From the NCBI RefSeq assembly GCF_900129975.1, contig NZ_FSRG01000004.1, positions 682,001 to 746,000 of the forward strand: 64,000 bases of DNA, in the 5' to 3' direction. Positions 51,734 through 61,394 of the stretch are shown piece after piece. The position numbers were made by a program, and so were the translations under genes. How positions within the stretch are numbered: the first letter of the stretch is position 1; each line of letters opens with the position of its first letter. The notes beneath the pieces were generated by a model. That model did not search any database, was not told the DNA's origin, and worked only from the letters and a program-made list of their open reading frames with translations. Source of the stretch: Halodesulfovibrio marinisediminis DSM 17456 (GTDB taxonomy: Bacteria > Desulfobacterota > Desulfovibrionia > Desulfovibrionales > Desulfovibrionaceae).

Positions 51734-52921
51734 TTAACAGGGACATTTCGGCGCGTCTGCGCTGTTGTTACACTTGAAAGGAGAAATTTCACGTAGGCGC
51801 TTAATGATAGGAGGAAGCTCCTGAAGTACTACTTTGATTTCTTCATCGGTGTTAAAGCGGGAAAGAGAGAATCGGATGGAGCCGTGCGCGAAGGTGAACG
51901 GCACGCCCATTGCGCGGAGTACGTGAGATGGTTCAAGACTTCCGGATGTGCATGCAGAGCCGGAGCTTGCTGCAATACCAAATCCATCCATCATGAGCAG
52001 GATTGCTTCACCTTCAACATGTTTAAAGGAGATGTTGGTGGTATTTGGCAATCTGTGTTCTGTGTCACCGTTAATGATAGCTTGAGGGATAGCTTTGAGA
52101 AGTCCTTCCTCAAGAACGTCGCGCATATGTTTAACGCCGTTGCTTTCAATATCCATGTTCAGCTGAGCTAGTTCTGCAGCTTTACCAAGACCAACGATTG
52201 ACGCAGTGTTTTCGGTACCGGCACGGCGTCCATGTTCCTGGTGTCCTCCACGCAGGTGAGGACGGAATGGAACACCTTTGCGAACAAATAATGCACCGAT
52301 GCCTTTAGGGCCGTGAATTTTGTGGCCGGAAAGGGACAGGTAGTCCACAGGAAGTGTCTGGAGGTTGAGGTCTATTTTACCGACAGCTTGCACAGCATCA
52401 GTGTGCAGCATTACGCCTTGTCCTTTAACTATCTTGGCGATTTCCTGCATCGGGAAGATAACGCCGGTTTCGCTGTTAGCGTACATGATGGAAACAATAG
52501 CGGTGTCAGGACGTAAGGCTGCACGAAGGTCATCAAGGTTGAGCTGACCTTTTTCATCTACATCAAGATAGGTTACTTCATAACCATGTTCTTCGAGATG
52601 ACGGCACACGTTAAGGATTGCAGGGTGTTCGACACGGGTGGTGATGAGATGCTTTTTACCCGGCTGTGATTCAAGCGCTGAGTAAATAGCTGTGTTGTCA
52701 CTTTCTGTACCGCCTGCGGTGAAAATAATTTCATCTGGTTGTACGTTCAAAAGAGACGCAAGCCGATGACGTGCCTTGGCAATATGTGAACTGACTTGAC
52801 CACCGAATTTGTGCATACTGGAAGGATTGCCGTAGTAATCTGTAAGAAACGGCATCATTTCCTTCAGTACGAGTGGGTCAATTTTTGTGGTTGCGTTGTT
52901 ATCAAGATAGATTGTTGTCAC
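51734..52921 (-). CDS. nifS: Cysteine desulfurase NifS
   Basis: 395-residue PLP enzyme that strips sulfur from cysteine and passes it to NifU. PLP lysine in LSGHKIHGPKG; catalytic Cys in the SSGSACTSGS loop. GTEND-type start motif YLDNNATT is typical. The C-terminus carries an unusual extra CNNSADAPKCPC. The GTG start at 52921 overlaps the nifU stop by four bases, so the pair is translationally coupled. Confidence 0.96.
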   Translation of the reverse strand: MTTIYLDNNATTKIDPLVLKEMMPFLTDYYGNPSSMHKFGGQVSSHIAKARHRLASLLNVQPDEIIFTAGGTESDNTAIYSALESQPGKKHLITTRVEHPAILNVCRHLEEHGYEVTYLDVDEKGQLNLDDLRAALRPDTAIVSIMYANSETGVIFPMQEIAKIVKGQGVMLHTDAVQAVGKIDLNLQTLPVDYLSLSGHKIHGPKGIGALFVRKGVPFRPHLRGGHQEHGRRAGTENTASIVGLGKAAELAQLNMDIESNGVKHMRDVLEEGLLKAIPQAIINGDTEHRLPNTTNISFKHVEGEAILLMMDGFGIAASSGSACTSGSLEPSHVLRAMGVPFTFAHGSIRFSLSRFNTDEEIKVVLQELPPIIKRLREISPFKCNNSADAPKCPC

Positions 52922-53766
52922 TGCGATACCTCCACAACGGTAAGTTCAGGTTCTACCTGTTCCTGCAATGCCTTTTCCACAACATTCTTGAGAGTCAGCT
53001 GGCTGGATGGGCAGCTAGTGCACATGCCGCGCAGCGCAACTTTTACAATGTGTCCCTCAATATCAATAAGGTCAACGTCGCCGCCGTCCTGTTTCAGGCG
53101 TGGACGGATTTCCTCGTTGAGCACTTTCATTACGAGCTGCATACGCTCAATATTAGAAAGAACAGGGCGGGTTGGTGTCTTTGGCACTTCACACACAGCA
53201 GCTTTACCTGTGGCTTCATCGATGATTCGTTGAATATCGTCGATGCAGTTACCACAGCCGCCACCAGCTTTGGTGTAGTGTGTAACATCTTCTACAGTTG
53301 TGAGGCCGTTTTCTTTCACAGCACGCATAATCTGCTCATCGGTAACGCCAAAACAATGGCATACGATGTTACCTTCGTGCTCGTGAACTTCTACAGGCTC
53401 ACCGCGGTAGGTTTTAATCGCAACTTCTAACGCTTCCTGCCCCATAACGGAGCAGTGCATTTTCTCTTCAGGAAGACCGCCCAGAAATTCGGCGATATCT
53501 TTGTTGGAAATCTGTTCTGCTTCTTCGAGAGTTTTGCCTTTAAGCAATTCAGTCAGTGCAGAAGATGATGCAATAGCGCTGGCGCACCCGAAGGTCTGGA
53601 ATGTGGCGTCAACGATACGGTCATTGTCATCTATTTTAAGGTAGAGTCTAAGCGCATCACCACAAGCAAGGCTTCCCACCTCGCCAACAGCGCTGGCGTC
53701 TTTCATCTCACCTACATTCTTTGGGTTTAAGAAGTGCTCGCGCACTTTTTCAGTGTATTCCCACAT
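52918..53766 (-). CDS. nifU: Three-domain Fe-S scaffold protein NifU
   Basis: 282 residues: an IscU-like N-terminal domain (about 1-125; GSLACGDALRLYL, TFGCASAIASSSALTEL, and MHCSVM giving the three Cys), a central [2Fe-2S] BFD-type domain (about 130-185; CHCFGV...GGGCGNC), and the C-terminal Nfu domain (about 205-280) with MCTSC. ATG 53766 follows GGAGG and fits the family; longer upstream frame lacks a site. No nif genes nearby, so it serves general Fe-S assembly, as in many sulfate reducers. Confidence 0.96.
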   Translation of the reverse strand: MWEYTEKVREHFLNPKNVGEMKDASAVGEVGSLACGDALRLYLKIDDNDRIVDATFQTFGCASAIASSSALTELLKGKTLEEAEQISNKDIAEFLGGLPEEKMHCSVMGQEALEVAIKTYRGEPVEVHEHEGNIVCHCFGVTDEQIMRAVKENGLTTVEDVTHYTKAGGGCGNCIDDIQRIIDEATGKAAVCEVPKTPTRPVLSNIERMQLVMKVLNEEIRPRLKQDGGDVDLIDIEGHIVKVALRGMCTSCPSSQLTLKNVVEKALQEQVEPELTVVEVSQ

Positions 53767-53829
53767 TACAAGTATCCTCCGGATTCTGTTCAAAAGTATT
53801 GTGAGCGCACCTTGCAATATAGTAATACA

Positions 53830-53866
53830 AAATGGGTTAGGGAAGGGGGAAACCCATTTTTTTTTG
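53830..53866 (+). terminator. Hairpin with long T-run upstream of nifU on the plus strand
   Basis: AAATGGGTT (53830-53838) pairs with AACCCATTT (53851-53859), followed by nine T on the plus strand and four on the minus. Plus-strand use has no gene upstream; on the minus strand it would end the HD-GYP message. Confidence 0.6.
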
Positions 53867-53978
53867 AAATGATGCGCAGGAGTTTACGATTGAACCCGAA
53901 TTCAATTGGTATTTTTCGGTCATTTTAAGAATATACGAACAGGGCAGAAATGCAGACTATTTTTTTTGTAGCTGCATG

Positions 53979-54974
53979 CTAAATCACATTATTTCCGCTC
54001 AGTATTTCGATAAACCTTCTGAATACATTCATATCAATTTGTGTCGCCATTTCTTCCTTCATAATTCGCAAGGTTCTGAACGCATCAGTTCCATCTGAAT
54101 ATGGTCTTGAAGACCTGATGGCATCATAGATGTCCGCAATGGTTACAGCTCGAACCGGAAGAGGAATGTCCGGATCATTAAGCCCGCAAGGATAGCCTGA
54201 ACCATCAAGTTTTTCATGGTGGAAAAGAATGCAGTTGAGAGCGTCTTGTGAAAGTGGAAGGCGTGCGCATATACCGGCACCATGTACTGGGTGGGTATTG
54301 ATATGCTGCCGTTCAATTGAAGTTAGTTTTCCGGGTTTAGTGAGAATTGTTTCTGAAATTTTTTTCTTACCAATGTCGTGCAGGATGGCTCCAAGCCCGA
54401 ACTGCACCATGTCCCGCTCTGCAAATGAATATGTTTGCAGAATAAGCTGGGAGTAAACAAAGACATGTAGTGAATGTGAATAGGTTTGATAGTCATGAGC
54501 AATGATTGAGCCCATGGTTTGAAGGGAATTTTCCAGAGTAAGAAAACTTACACCCTTTGTTACAAATTCAAAAACCCTGTTGAACTGGCCTCGATCTATA
54601 GTGGGAGGAAGTTCTTTAGAAAAGATATCTTCTACGATTTCTAGGGATGTCTCGTAAAAAATTTGCGCTCTTGCGGGTCTTGGAATTTTTTCGTCGAGCA
54701 GTGCTTCGCCGAGATGGGATGTAATGTGGTCAAAATATTCCGGTCGTTGATCGTGCCTGATATAAACATTTTTTCGGCCGCTATTGAGCAGGATTCGTTC
54801 ATGATGCTCAGTAAAACTGTCTCCAGCTTTAGCATAGAGCGCAAAGGAATCTTCACTGCGGATATAAATGTCGTAGTTCCCACGGGTCGAACGCAAGACC
54901 AGTGAAGGCAGGACGGGGAAAAAGTCGTGCGACAGATCCTCACTAAGAGGTACTTGGGGAACAGCTTGTGTCAT
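53979..54974 (-). CDS. HD-GYP domain protein (cyclic-di-GMP phosphodiesterase family)
   Basis: 331 residues. An N-terminal regulatory part (about 1-130, alpha-beta) is followed by an HD-GYP domain: HD pair in GAILHDIGKKK, then HHEKLDGSGYPCGL, both intact, so hydrolysis of cyclic di-GMP is expected. There is no membrane segment, so it is cytoplasmic. ATG 54974. Monocistronic. Confidence 0.92.
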   Translation of the reverse strand: MTQAVPQVPLSEDLSHDFFPVLPSLVLRSTRGNYDIYIRSEDSFALYAKAGDSFTEHHERILLNSGRKNVYIRHDQRPEYFDHITSHLGEALLDEKIPRPARAQIFYETSLEIVEDIFSKELPPTIDRGQFNRVFEFVTKGVSFLTLENSLQTMGSIIAHDYQTYSHSLHVFVYSQLILQTYSFAERDMVQFGLGAILHDIGKKKISETILTKPGKLTSIERQHINTHPVHGAGICARLPLSQDALNCILFHHEKLDGSGYPCGLNDPDIPLPVRAVTIADIYDAIRSSRPYSDGTDAFRTLRIMKEEMATQIDMNVFRRFIEILSGNNVI

Positions 54975-56494
54975 TACCTGATATAGCCTGTAAGGTTGTA
55001 AGCACTAAACAGCAGACAGATTTATACACTTCGTCTGGGGAACATGTGAATTGCATAGTACGGTTTGAACAAGGGGAATTTATTCGCACCATAAATGTCT
55101 GCAACGTCATTTAATGTGCTTAAGTTAGAACATGCTCACCATAGTTTTGAGGCTGCTATGTTTTTTAGTTACGGACATGCGTAACACATTCTGACCTGCT
55201 GGGGTAAGCGCAGAACAATGCACATAGCATAACACTGGTGAGTATTACCTACTTTCTATTCTTTGTTTACCAAAGAATTATTCTAACATTTAAAAAACAG
55301 CTTCAATCTTCTTTGATCAGTCAAAAATGTTAAGCAACAGTGAAAAACTGTACAGTAAATTTTTTACCTGACAAAGAGTGTTAAAATTGAAAACACAACC
55401 TGAAGCTGTGCTTGCTCCTTGTTAATCAAAATCTATACAAGATGAAATTACAAAAGAGTTACTGCATGTTGCGCTATCTTTTGTAGTTTGTCTACGAAGA
55501 ATTTTTTGCAGTATATAACGTATTATCGTTGTTTGAATATTTTACTATAGTTTTTTGTAAGCAAAAAAACAGTACTTGTATTTAACAATGCTTAAACAAT
55601 TTTAAAGTAAAAAAAACTGCTTTGTTTATTTTAAATGTAGAAAAGTGAGTAAGACATCACGTGTTTGTCATGCAAATTTTGTATGTAATAAAAAGTTACT
55701 AATGATTTTTTATTAATTGAATAACAAATCTGTATGAAGTTATGAAAAAAAAATTGAAGAATAAAAAAAGCGCTTTTTACTATTTTGTATAAAAAAACTT
55801 TAAGTAGAGAATTTCATGCCAATTTTAGTGCAGTGCTTTTTGCCTCTTTGCAGCTGGGTAGTGTGGTGAGGATGTCTGCATTAATAATGCAATTAGAAGA
55901 TAAATGGACAACTAAAGCACTTCGAAGTTTTTTTTAGATCGCTCTAATATTATGATATAATAAGATTATTTGATTTTTTAGTTAAAGTCTAGACGGTATC
56001 TCGTCTGCATGTCCTTTTTTATTTCTAAGGTGAGTGTTGGCGAATAAAAGCTCCTGAAAATGGGCTAGTCAGCGCAGATTCTCATTTTCCGTTTTAATTT
56101 AATTCAAATTACGTATGTATAATTGTACCAAATTTGCTACGAGAAATGCATTCAGGGAGTATAGAAAGGAAGGTGTGTTTCCTTATTTTATTAAGGCTCT
56201 GGTGAGTTCGAGGAAGTTTATAGTTTTGCGCCACTGCATTTTTCATCATTATTCTTATTATTCGATGCGTTATAACGGGATGAAAGTGTGATGCTGGGAG
56301 AGCAAGTGAGCTGATACGTGATTAAATTTATTTGGAATTGTGTATCAGTTTGTATTTACACTTTTTTGACGAATTCCTCAAAAATGAAAAGACATAGCCC
56401 AAAGTGAAAGAGCAGAATGTTTATCTGTCCAATAGATTAACTTTTTAGTATCATTCGGATATTGTTTACTTTTGTGGAGTACTATCTGGTCAGC
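54975..56494. other. 1.5-kb AT-rich stretch without a gene
   Basis: No credible coding frame on either strand. Composition is well above the local AT level, with many A and T runs. A perfect repeat GTTACG-GACATG-CGTAAC lies at 55168-55185. It may be a degenerated gene, or a long regulatory region for the ABC importer, which has no clear start site. Confidence 0.5.
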
Positions 56495-57313
56495 ATGCAG
56501 TATATCTATCGTAAAATTTTTCATCATATTCATCCTGACTCTCGAGCCATTGCCGTTGATTTAGCTATGTATCTTGCTGTGATTACAGCTTTTGTCTGGA
56601 GTATCTTTTCCGGTGCAGAGGCGTCTGGCTATAACTGGCAGTGGAGTAGAGTCCCTCGTTATCTTTTTACGCTTTCAGACGGAGCATTTCATGCAGGGCC
56701 GTTACTTACAGGCCTTGGAGTCACACTTGAAATCACTTGTTACTCCATGGTGCTGGCATTTGCTTTCGGGCTGATAGCCGTACTCTTTAGATTTTCACGT
56801 TCGATAGTTGCCCGTTATGTAGCTATTTTTTATGTCGAACTCATTCGTAATACGCCGTTAATGCTTCAGGTGTTAATAATGTACTTTGTTATTGCACCGG
56901 TTTTGGAAATGGAGCGCTTTCTTTCTGCTGTTCTTGCTTTGGCACTTTTTGAAGGAGCCTATATTGCAGAGATTTTCAGGGCAGGCATTAGTTCGGTTCC
57001 TAAGGGGCAATGGGAGGCTGCCGAAAGTGTGGGGCTTAGCCGTTTTCACACCTACAGGCTTATAGTACTGCCGCAGGCAATTCGAGCCACGTTACCGCCC
57101 CTCACTGGACAGGCGGTGTCTTTGGTAAAAGATTCCGCATTGGTTTCGGTTATTGCAATTTATGATCTGACGATGCAGGGACAGGCTATCATTTCGGAAA
57201 CCTATCTTACATTTGAGATATGGTTTATAGTGGCGTTTATTTATTTAGTGATTACAGTTGGTTTATCTTTTGTTGTACATTATTTGGAAAAGAAATATTC
57301 GTATGACCTCTAG
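56495..57313 (+). CDS. Amino-acid ABC transporter permease (HisM/GlnP family)
   Basis: 272 residues, about six TM helices including an N-terminal one before the core. EAA loop: EAAESVGLSRFHTYRLIVLPQA (quoted in part: EAAESVGLSRFH). ELIRNTPLMLQV is the conserved early loop of polar amino acid permeases. Start is uncertain: I use ATG 56495; a TTG at 56462 or GTG at 56474 remain possible and none has a strong site. First gene of a permease-binding protein-permease unit lacking an ATPase. Confidence 0.85.
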   Translation: MQYIYRKIFHHIHPDSRAIAVDLAMYLAVITAFVWSIFSGAEASGYNWQWSRVPRYLFTLSDGAFHAGPLLTGLGVTLEITCYSMVLAFAFGLIAVLFRFSRSIVARYVAIFYVELIRNTPLMLQVLIMYFVIAPVLEMERFLSAVLALALFEGAYIAEIFRAGISSVPKGQWEAAESVGLSRFHTYRLIVLPQAIRATLPPLTGQAVSLVKDSALVSVIAIYDLTMQGQAIISETYLTFEIWFIVAFIYLVITVGLSFVVHYLEKKYSYDL

Positions 57314-57345
57314 AAACCGATTCCAAGATAAAGTGGAGGATTTCC

Positions 57346-58173
57346 GTGGGTAAAGCTATATTGAAAACAGTGAGTACCTTACTGCTTGTTGTGGTATTTT
57401 GCCTTCCTGCAGCTGCGCAGAATGTCATGTCCGAGTTGAATAAGGAAAGCGTGATTTCTAAAGTGATTGAACGTAATAAGCTGCGTGTAGGTTTTTCAAC
57501 TTTTGTTCCTTGGGCAATGAAAGATAAGAACGGTAATTTTATCGGCTTTGAAATCGATGTAATGAAGGAGCTCGCCAAAGACCTTGGTGTTGAAATTGAA
57601 TTTGTTCCGACAACTTGGTCCGGTATTATTCCTGCGCTGCTTTCAGATAAGTTTGATGTCATTATTGGCGGTATGTCTGTAACGACACAGCGTAATCTCA
57701 AAGTGAACTTTACAGATCCTTACGACTACACCGGAATCGGTATTCTTGCTTCACTGAAAAAAGGTGGCAACATTCACTCCTTGGAAGATGTAAATAAAGA
57801 CGGTGTGATTATTGTTGCCCGCATTGGCTCAACTCCAGCTGCCGCCGCTAAAGAATATTTTCCTAAAGCAGAAATTCGTCTTTTTGAAAAAGAAACACAG
57901 TGTGTGCAGGAGCTTATGACTGGTCGTGCAGCCGTAATGCTTGCCAGTGCTCCGCTTCCTGCGTTTAAGGCATACGAGTTCCCGAAAAAACTTTTTGTGC
58001 CGGTAAAAGGGACATTTACAAAAGAACCTATCGCATTTGCTCTCCGTAAAGGCGATCCGGATACATTGAATGTTCTTAATAACTGGATTCGTATCAAGCA
58101 CGATTCCGGCTGGCTTACAGCCCGTAAGGACTACTGGTTCGAAGGCAAACAGTGGGAGTCCCTGCTTAAGTAG
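57346..58173 (+). CDS. Amino-acid ABC transporter substrate-binding protein
   Basis: 275 residues. Signal peptide (about 1-24, ending PAAAQ), then a periplasmic SBP_bac_3 two-lobe fold: LRVGFSTFVPWAMKDKNG, FEIDVMKELAKDLGV, VIIGGMSVTTQRN and RIGSTPAAAA. It should bind a polar amino acid. GTG start has GGAGG six bases upstream. Sits between the two permeases. Confidence 0.93.
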   Translation: MGKAILKTVSTLLLVVVFCLPAAAQNVMSELNKESVISKVIERNKLRVGFSTFVPWAMKDKNGNFIGFEIDVMKELAKDLGVEIEFVPTTWSGIIPALLSDKFDVIIGGMSVTTQRNLKVNFTDPYDYTGIGILASLKKGGNIHSLEDVNKDGVIIVARIGSTPAAAAKEYFPKAEIRLFEKETQCVQELMTGRAAVMLASAPLPAFKAYEFPKKLFVPVKGTFTKEPIAFALRKGDPDTLNVLNNWIRIKHDSGWLTARKDYWFEGKQWESLLK

Positions 58174-58216
58174 CTTTAATTTATTGATGACTGGGTTGAA
58201 ACATTACATTTAACAC

Positions 58217-58246
58217 TGTGGCGGACTTGGTCCGCCACATTTTTCT
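58217..58246 (+). terminator. Intrinsic terminator between binding protein and second permease
   Basis: TGTGGCGGAC (58217-58226) pairs perfectly with GTCCGCCACA (58230-58239) around TTG, followed by TTTTTCTT and directly by the ATG of the permease. It would make binding protein more abundant than the permease. Confidence 0.85.
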
Positions 58247-58247
58247 T

Positions 58248-59123
58248 ATGCAGCACAAACGATACAAACCTGTTCTCCTCGATTATATCCTGCTGGCACT
58301 TATTGGTGGCGGCATTCTCTATTTCTACTGGCAGTTGGAAAACGAGTTGCAATATGAGTGGAGCTGGGAAACCATCCCACAATTTCTTTTGAAGAATTCA
58401 AATGGGACATGGGAGCCTAACTTTTTACTCGAAGGCCTTTTCACTACAATTCGTTTAAGCATATGGGCGACGCTTCTTGCTTCCGTAGTGGGAGTGTTGA
58501 TGGGACTTGCGCGGGTGAGTCAGAGCCATTTTGGGCAGATGATTTCACGTACCTATGTAGAGATAGTGCGCAACATGCCACCTATTGTGCTCATTTTTAT
58601 TTCGTACTTTTTTCTGTCTGCACAACTAACCCAATATTTATCGCTTGATACAGCTGTACAAGATCTTCCACCCTGGCTGCATTCTGTCATTTCGATTGTA
58701 TTTTGCAAGCCATCGCAGGTTGTCCAGTTTGTAACTGGGGTCATAACACTTGGTTTATATGAAGGCGCATATATTACAGAAATTGTTCGTGGTGGCGTCA
58801 ATAGTGTGCAGCGAGGGCAATGGGAAGCATCCGCATCGCTCGGCTTTAATCGTTTTGATCAGTTGAGACTTGTTGTGCTGCCGCAGGCACTCAAGGTAAT
58901 TATTCCACCGCTTGCAGGGCAGTTTATTTCAACAATTAAAGACTCAGCCATCCTGTCAGTAATTTCTATTCAAGAACTGACTTTTCAAGGACTGGAACTG
59001 ATGGCGTCTACCTATTTGGTATTCGAAATCTGGATCACCATTGCTATGATGTATCTTTTGTTGACTCTTGGTTGTTCTATATTGTCCCGTTGGGTGGAAC
59101 GTGCTTTGGTATGGAAGAATTAG
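58248..59123 (+). CDS. Second amino-acid ABC transporter permease
   Basis: 291 residues with an N-terminal TM helix followed by the permease core: EIVRNMPPIVLIF, and EAA loop EASASLGFNRFDQ. Partner of the permease at 56495. The start is unusual: ATG 58248 sits right at the end of the terminator T-run and has no Shine-Dalgarno; GTG 58218 lies inside the hairpin. An ATPase subunit is not encoded within the window and must come from elsewhere. Confidence 0.85.
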   Translation: MQHKRYKPVLLDYILLALIGGGILYFYWQLENELQYEWSWETIPQFLLKNSNGTWEPNFLLEGLFTTIRLSIWATLLASVVGVLMGLARVSQSHFGQMISRTYVEIVRNMPPIVLIFISYFFLSAQLTQYLSLDTAVQDLPPWLHSVISIVFCKPSQVVQFVTGVITLGLYEGAYITEIVRGGVNSVQRGQWEASASLGFNRFDQLRLVVLPQALKVIIPPLAGQFISTIKDSAILSVISIQELTFQGLELMASTYLVFEIWITIAMMYLLLTLGCSILSRWVERALVWKN

Positions 59124-59140
59124 CTACAAAATAGTTGAGT

Positions 59141-59181
59141 AAAAAATCCGCCAATCTTTGTGGAGATTGACGGATTTTTTT
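59141..59181. terminator. Bidirectional terminator between the ABC permease and rhodanese
   Basis: AATCCGCCAATCT pairs with AGATTGACGGATT with one mismatch; A-run before and T-run after. Confidence 0.85.
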
Positions 59182-59185
59182 GTGG

Positions 59186-59584
59186 TTAGCGTAATGAGTA
59201 GAAGCGCTCAGGTGTCATAGCTCCGGCCAGTTGGTCGAGGCGCCCCTTCAACGCTTTGATTTCATCATATCCCTGTGTCCTCAAGTAGGTGTAGGCCATG
59301 GAGGCTCTAAAGCCAGAGAGACAGAAGGTGATGATGAACTTATCGCGAGGCACTTCACTCATCCGGTCTGGAAGTTCATTCAGCGGAATATGTTTTGCGA
59401 ATGAAAAGCGTAACGTCTTCGCTTCTTCGTGTGTTCTTACATCCAGAAATACAAAATGGTCGTGGTCGATAAATTTACTGGCCTCTTCAACTGTTATCCC
59501 ATATTCACCCGCAACGAGAAATGCTATGTCCATTTCGCGTAGAACATCTGAAAGGTGTGGGCAGACATCGATATGCTCTTCCAT
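59186..59584 (-). CDS. Rhodanese-like protein
   Basis: 132 residues, single rhodanese fold. Active-site loop ITFCLSGFRASM has the catalytic Cys (about residue 88). An N-terminal helical extension (about 1-28) with DVCPHLSDVLREMD precedes the domain. Could transfer sulfane sulfur to a protein or thiol. Single gene. ATG 59584. Confidence 0.88.
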   Translation of the reverse strand: MEEHIDVCPHLSDVLREMDIAFLVAGEYGITVEEASKFIDHDHFVFLDVRTHEEAKTLRFSFAKHIPLNELPDRMSEVPRDKFIITFCLSGFRASMAYTYLRTQGYDEIKALKGRLDQLAGAMTPERFYSLR

Positions 59585-59720
59585 GTGATACTCCTAATAT
59601 AATCAGAAAGCCTTTTGTTTCGGGATATTGTTTTACAAGAGTATTGTGGAGTCAAGCTACAGCATGTAGGCTGACTGGTACAAGATTGTTAACTAATAAA
59701 GCGTACTAGCAGGATACACC

Positions 59721-61040
59721 ATGGGTAGTTCTTTTTCTAAGATGAATATATCTTCATTGATTCACTTTGTTACCAAGGGCATGTGGAGTGTTAATGTAAA
59801 AGAATTGCCTTTGCTGCAACGAAGGGCGGTTATTTTTTGCAGGCGTCTATCTGTTATATTTACAGGTTTTTTTGTCGATAACTGCATGTTACGGGCAACA
59901 GCACTAGCTTACACAACCATTCTTTCAATCGTGCCGTTTCTTGCTGTTCTATTTTCCATTTCTAAGGGGCTGGGCGTTCAAAATAGCGAGACATTGCGTT
60001 TTATTCTTCTTAACGCATCTGCTGGAAACACAAAGGCTGTGGATTATCTTCTGCAGTATGTGAACAATACTAATGTCACCACCCTTGGTGTTATCGGTGT
60101 TGCCACGTTATTTGTTACAGTTATCTCCTTGATGGGGAATATTGAGTCTGCATTCAATAGGATATGGAATGTAAAGCAAGGGCGCACAATGTGGCGCAAG
60201 TTTACAGACTTTTTCTCTATAGTTCTTGTTGCACCTATTTTACTTGGTGTTGCTGTTAGCTTAAGCGTAACAATGCAGCACGATTCTATCCTGCAGGGAT
60301 TGCTCAGTATTGATGCCATAAGCTATGTCTATTTCCAGTTGTTGAAACTGATCCCGACTGTGATGATCTGGTTCCTGCTTTTTTTTGCGTATGCTTTTAT
60401 CCCGAACCTTAAGGTTCAGGCAAAAAGTGCTTTTGTCGGTGCACTGGTAGGCGTCTTTCTTTGGAAGAGCGTTGAAAATGTGTACATTTCGTATCTTGTT
60501 GGTGCGAATAACTACAACCTTATCTATGGCAGCTTTGCGCAGTTTCCGCTCTTTCTTCTTTGGATTTACATCAGTTGGTTGATCGTGTTGTTCGGTGTGG
60601 AGATTTGTTACGCTATTCAATACGGTTCTACTGAAGAAGATAAAATGCTGGCAGGCAGAACCAGTTGTTATGAAAAATCCATACTTGCTACAGCAGTAAT
60701 GGCAACACTTGCCAAGACATACAGAAATAATGGCGGGGCAGTGACTGTGGAGTCTTTGAGTGACAGTCTCCAAGTATCGCAACTTCTTGTGGAGGATGCA
60801 CTTAGCGTACTGGAAGAAAAAGGATTTGCTGCAAAGGTTGAAGCAGATAACGCTGCGTATATTTTGGCGCGTCCAGCCTCATCAACGTATGTTTCAGAGG
60901 TGATTACGGCTGTTTGTCATTATCATCCAGAACGTGTGATGCAGTATACCTTGCAAGGACATCCAGACTCAATCGTTATTGTAGAGACGTTGTATAAGCA
61001 GCTTGCCAGTGGAAAAGATTGTACACTTGCTGAATTGTAA
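59721..61040 (+). CDS. YihY/virulence factor BrkB family membrane protein with C-terminal winged helix
   Basis: 439 residues. YihY domain (about 30-310) with six TM helices: LRATALAYTTILSIVPFLAVLF, later IYISWLIVLFGVEICYA. These proteins were once called RNase BN by mistake; their role is unknown, maybe transport. The C-terminal about 120 residues look like a winged helix (VESLSDSLQVSQLLVEDALSVLEEKGF) and are cytoplasmic. ATG 59721. Confidence 0.88.
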   Translation: MGSSFSKMNISSLIHFVTKGMWSVNVKELPLLQRRAVIFCRRLSVIFTGFFVDNCMLRATALAYTTILSIVPFLAVLFSISKGLGVQNSETLRFILLNASAGNTKAVDYLLQYVNNTNVTTLGVIGVATLFVTVISLMGNIESAFNRIWNVKQGRTMWRKFTDFFSIVLVAPILLGVAVSLSVTMQHDSILQGLLSIDAISYVYFQLLKLIPTVMIWFLLFFAYAFIPNLKVQAKSAFVGALVGVFLWKSVENVYISYLVGANNYNLIYGSFAQFPLFLLWIYISWLIVLFGVEICYAIQYGSTEEDKMLAGRTSCYEKSILATAVMATLAKTYRNNGGAVTVESLSDSLQVSQLLVEDALSVLEEKGFAAKVEADNAAYILARPASSTYVSEVITAVCHYHPERVMQYTLQGHPDSIVIVETLYKQLASGKDCTLAEL

Positions 61041-61145
61041 TACGTTGCTGACATTTTTTAGCCTCAGAGGTTTGGGAAAAACCTTTTGGTGCGAAAAAAA
61101 ATTAGTTAATTGCTCATACGCCTTAATCTTTCTGATTTGAATTGC

Positions 61146-61184
61146 AAAAGGGCTGTTCTTCATGCGAAGGACAGCCCCTTATTA
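61146..61184 (+). terminator. Terminator of the YihY gene, GGGCTGTCC-type
   Basis: GGGCTGTTCTTC (61150-61161) pairs with GAAGGACAGCCC (61166-61177) with one mismatch; short T-run. Fourth member of the shared hairpin family. Confidence 0.75.
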
Positions 61185-61354
61185 ATTATGCGAAAGGTCG
61201 TGGATCATAAACCGTGAGACTGTGTAGCAAAGGTTCCTGCTTCGAAAATGAAAGTTTTAGGAGAGTCCTGAGAAGCTCTTTTCAAAGCGGTGCTGTTCTC
61301 GAGGAACGAGAGATTATAGCTAGCGACAGTGTATCAGTGGAAAGTATCACAGAT

Positions 61355-61387
61355 AAAAAAAAGCCCAGAGAATCCGCTCTGGGCTTT
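61355..61387 (-). terminator. Terminator of rlmN
   Basis: AAAGCCCAGAG (61360-61370) pairs with CTCTGGGCTTT (61377-61387), T-run on the minus strand. Confidence 0.9.
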
Positions 61388-61394
61388 ATCTTTT

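Noticed and set aside
54975-56494. Replication origin in the AT-rich gap
   Set aside because: No cluster of DnaA boxes and no dnaA/dnaN nearby; single weak match only.
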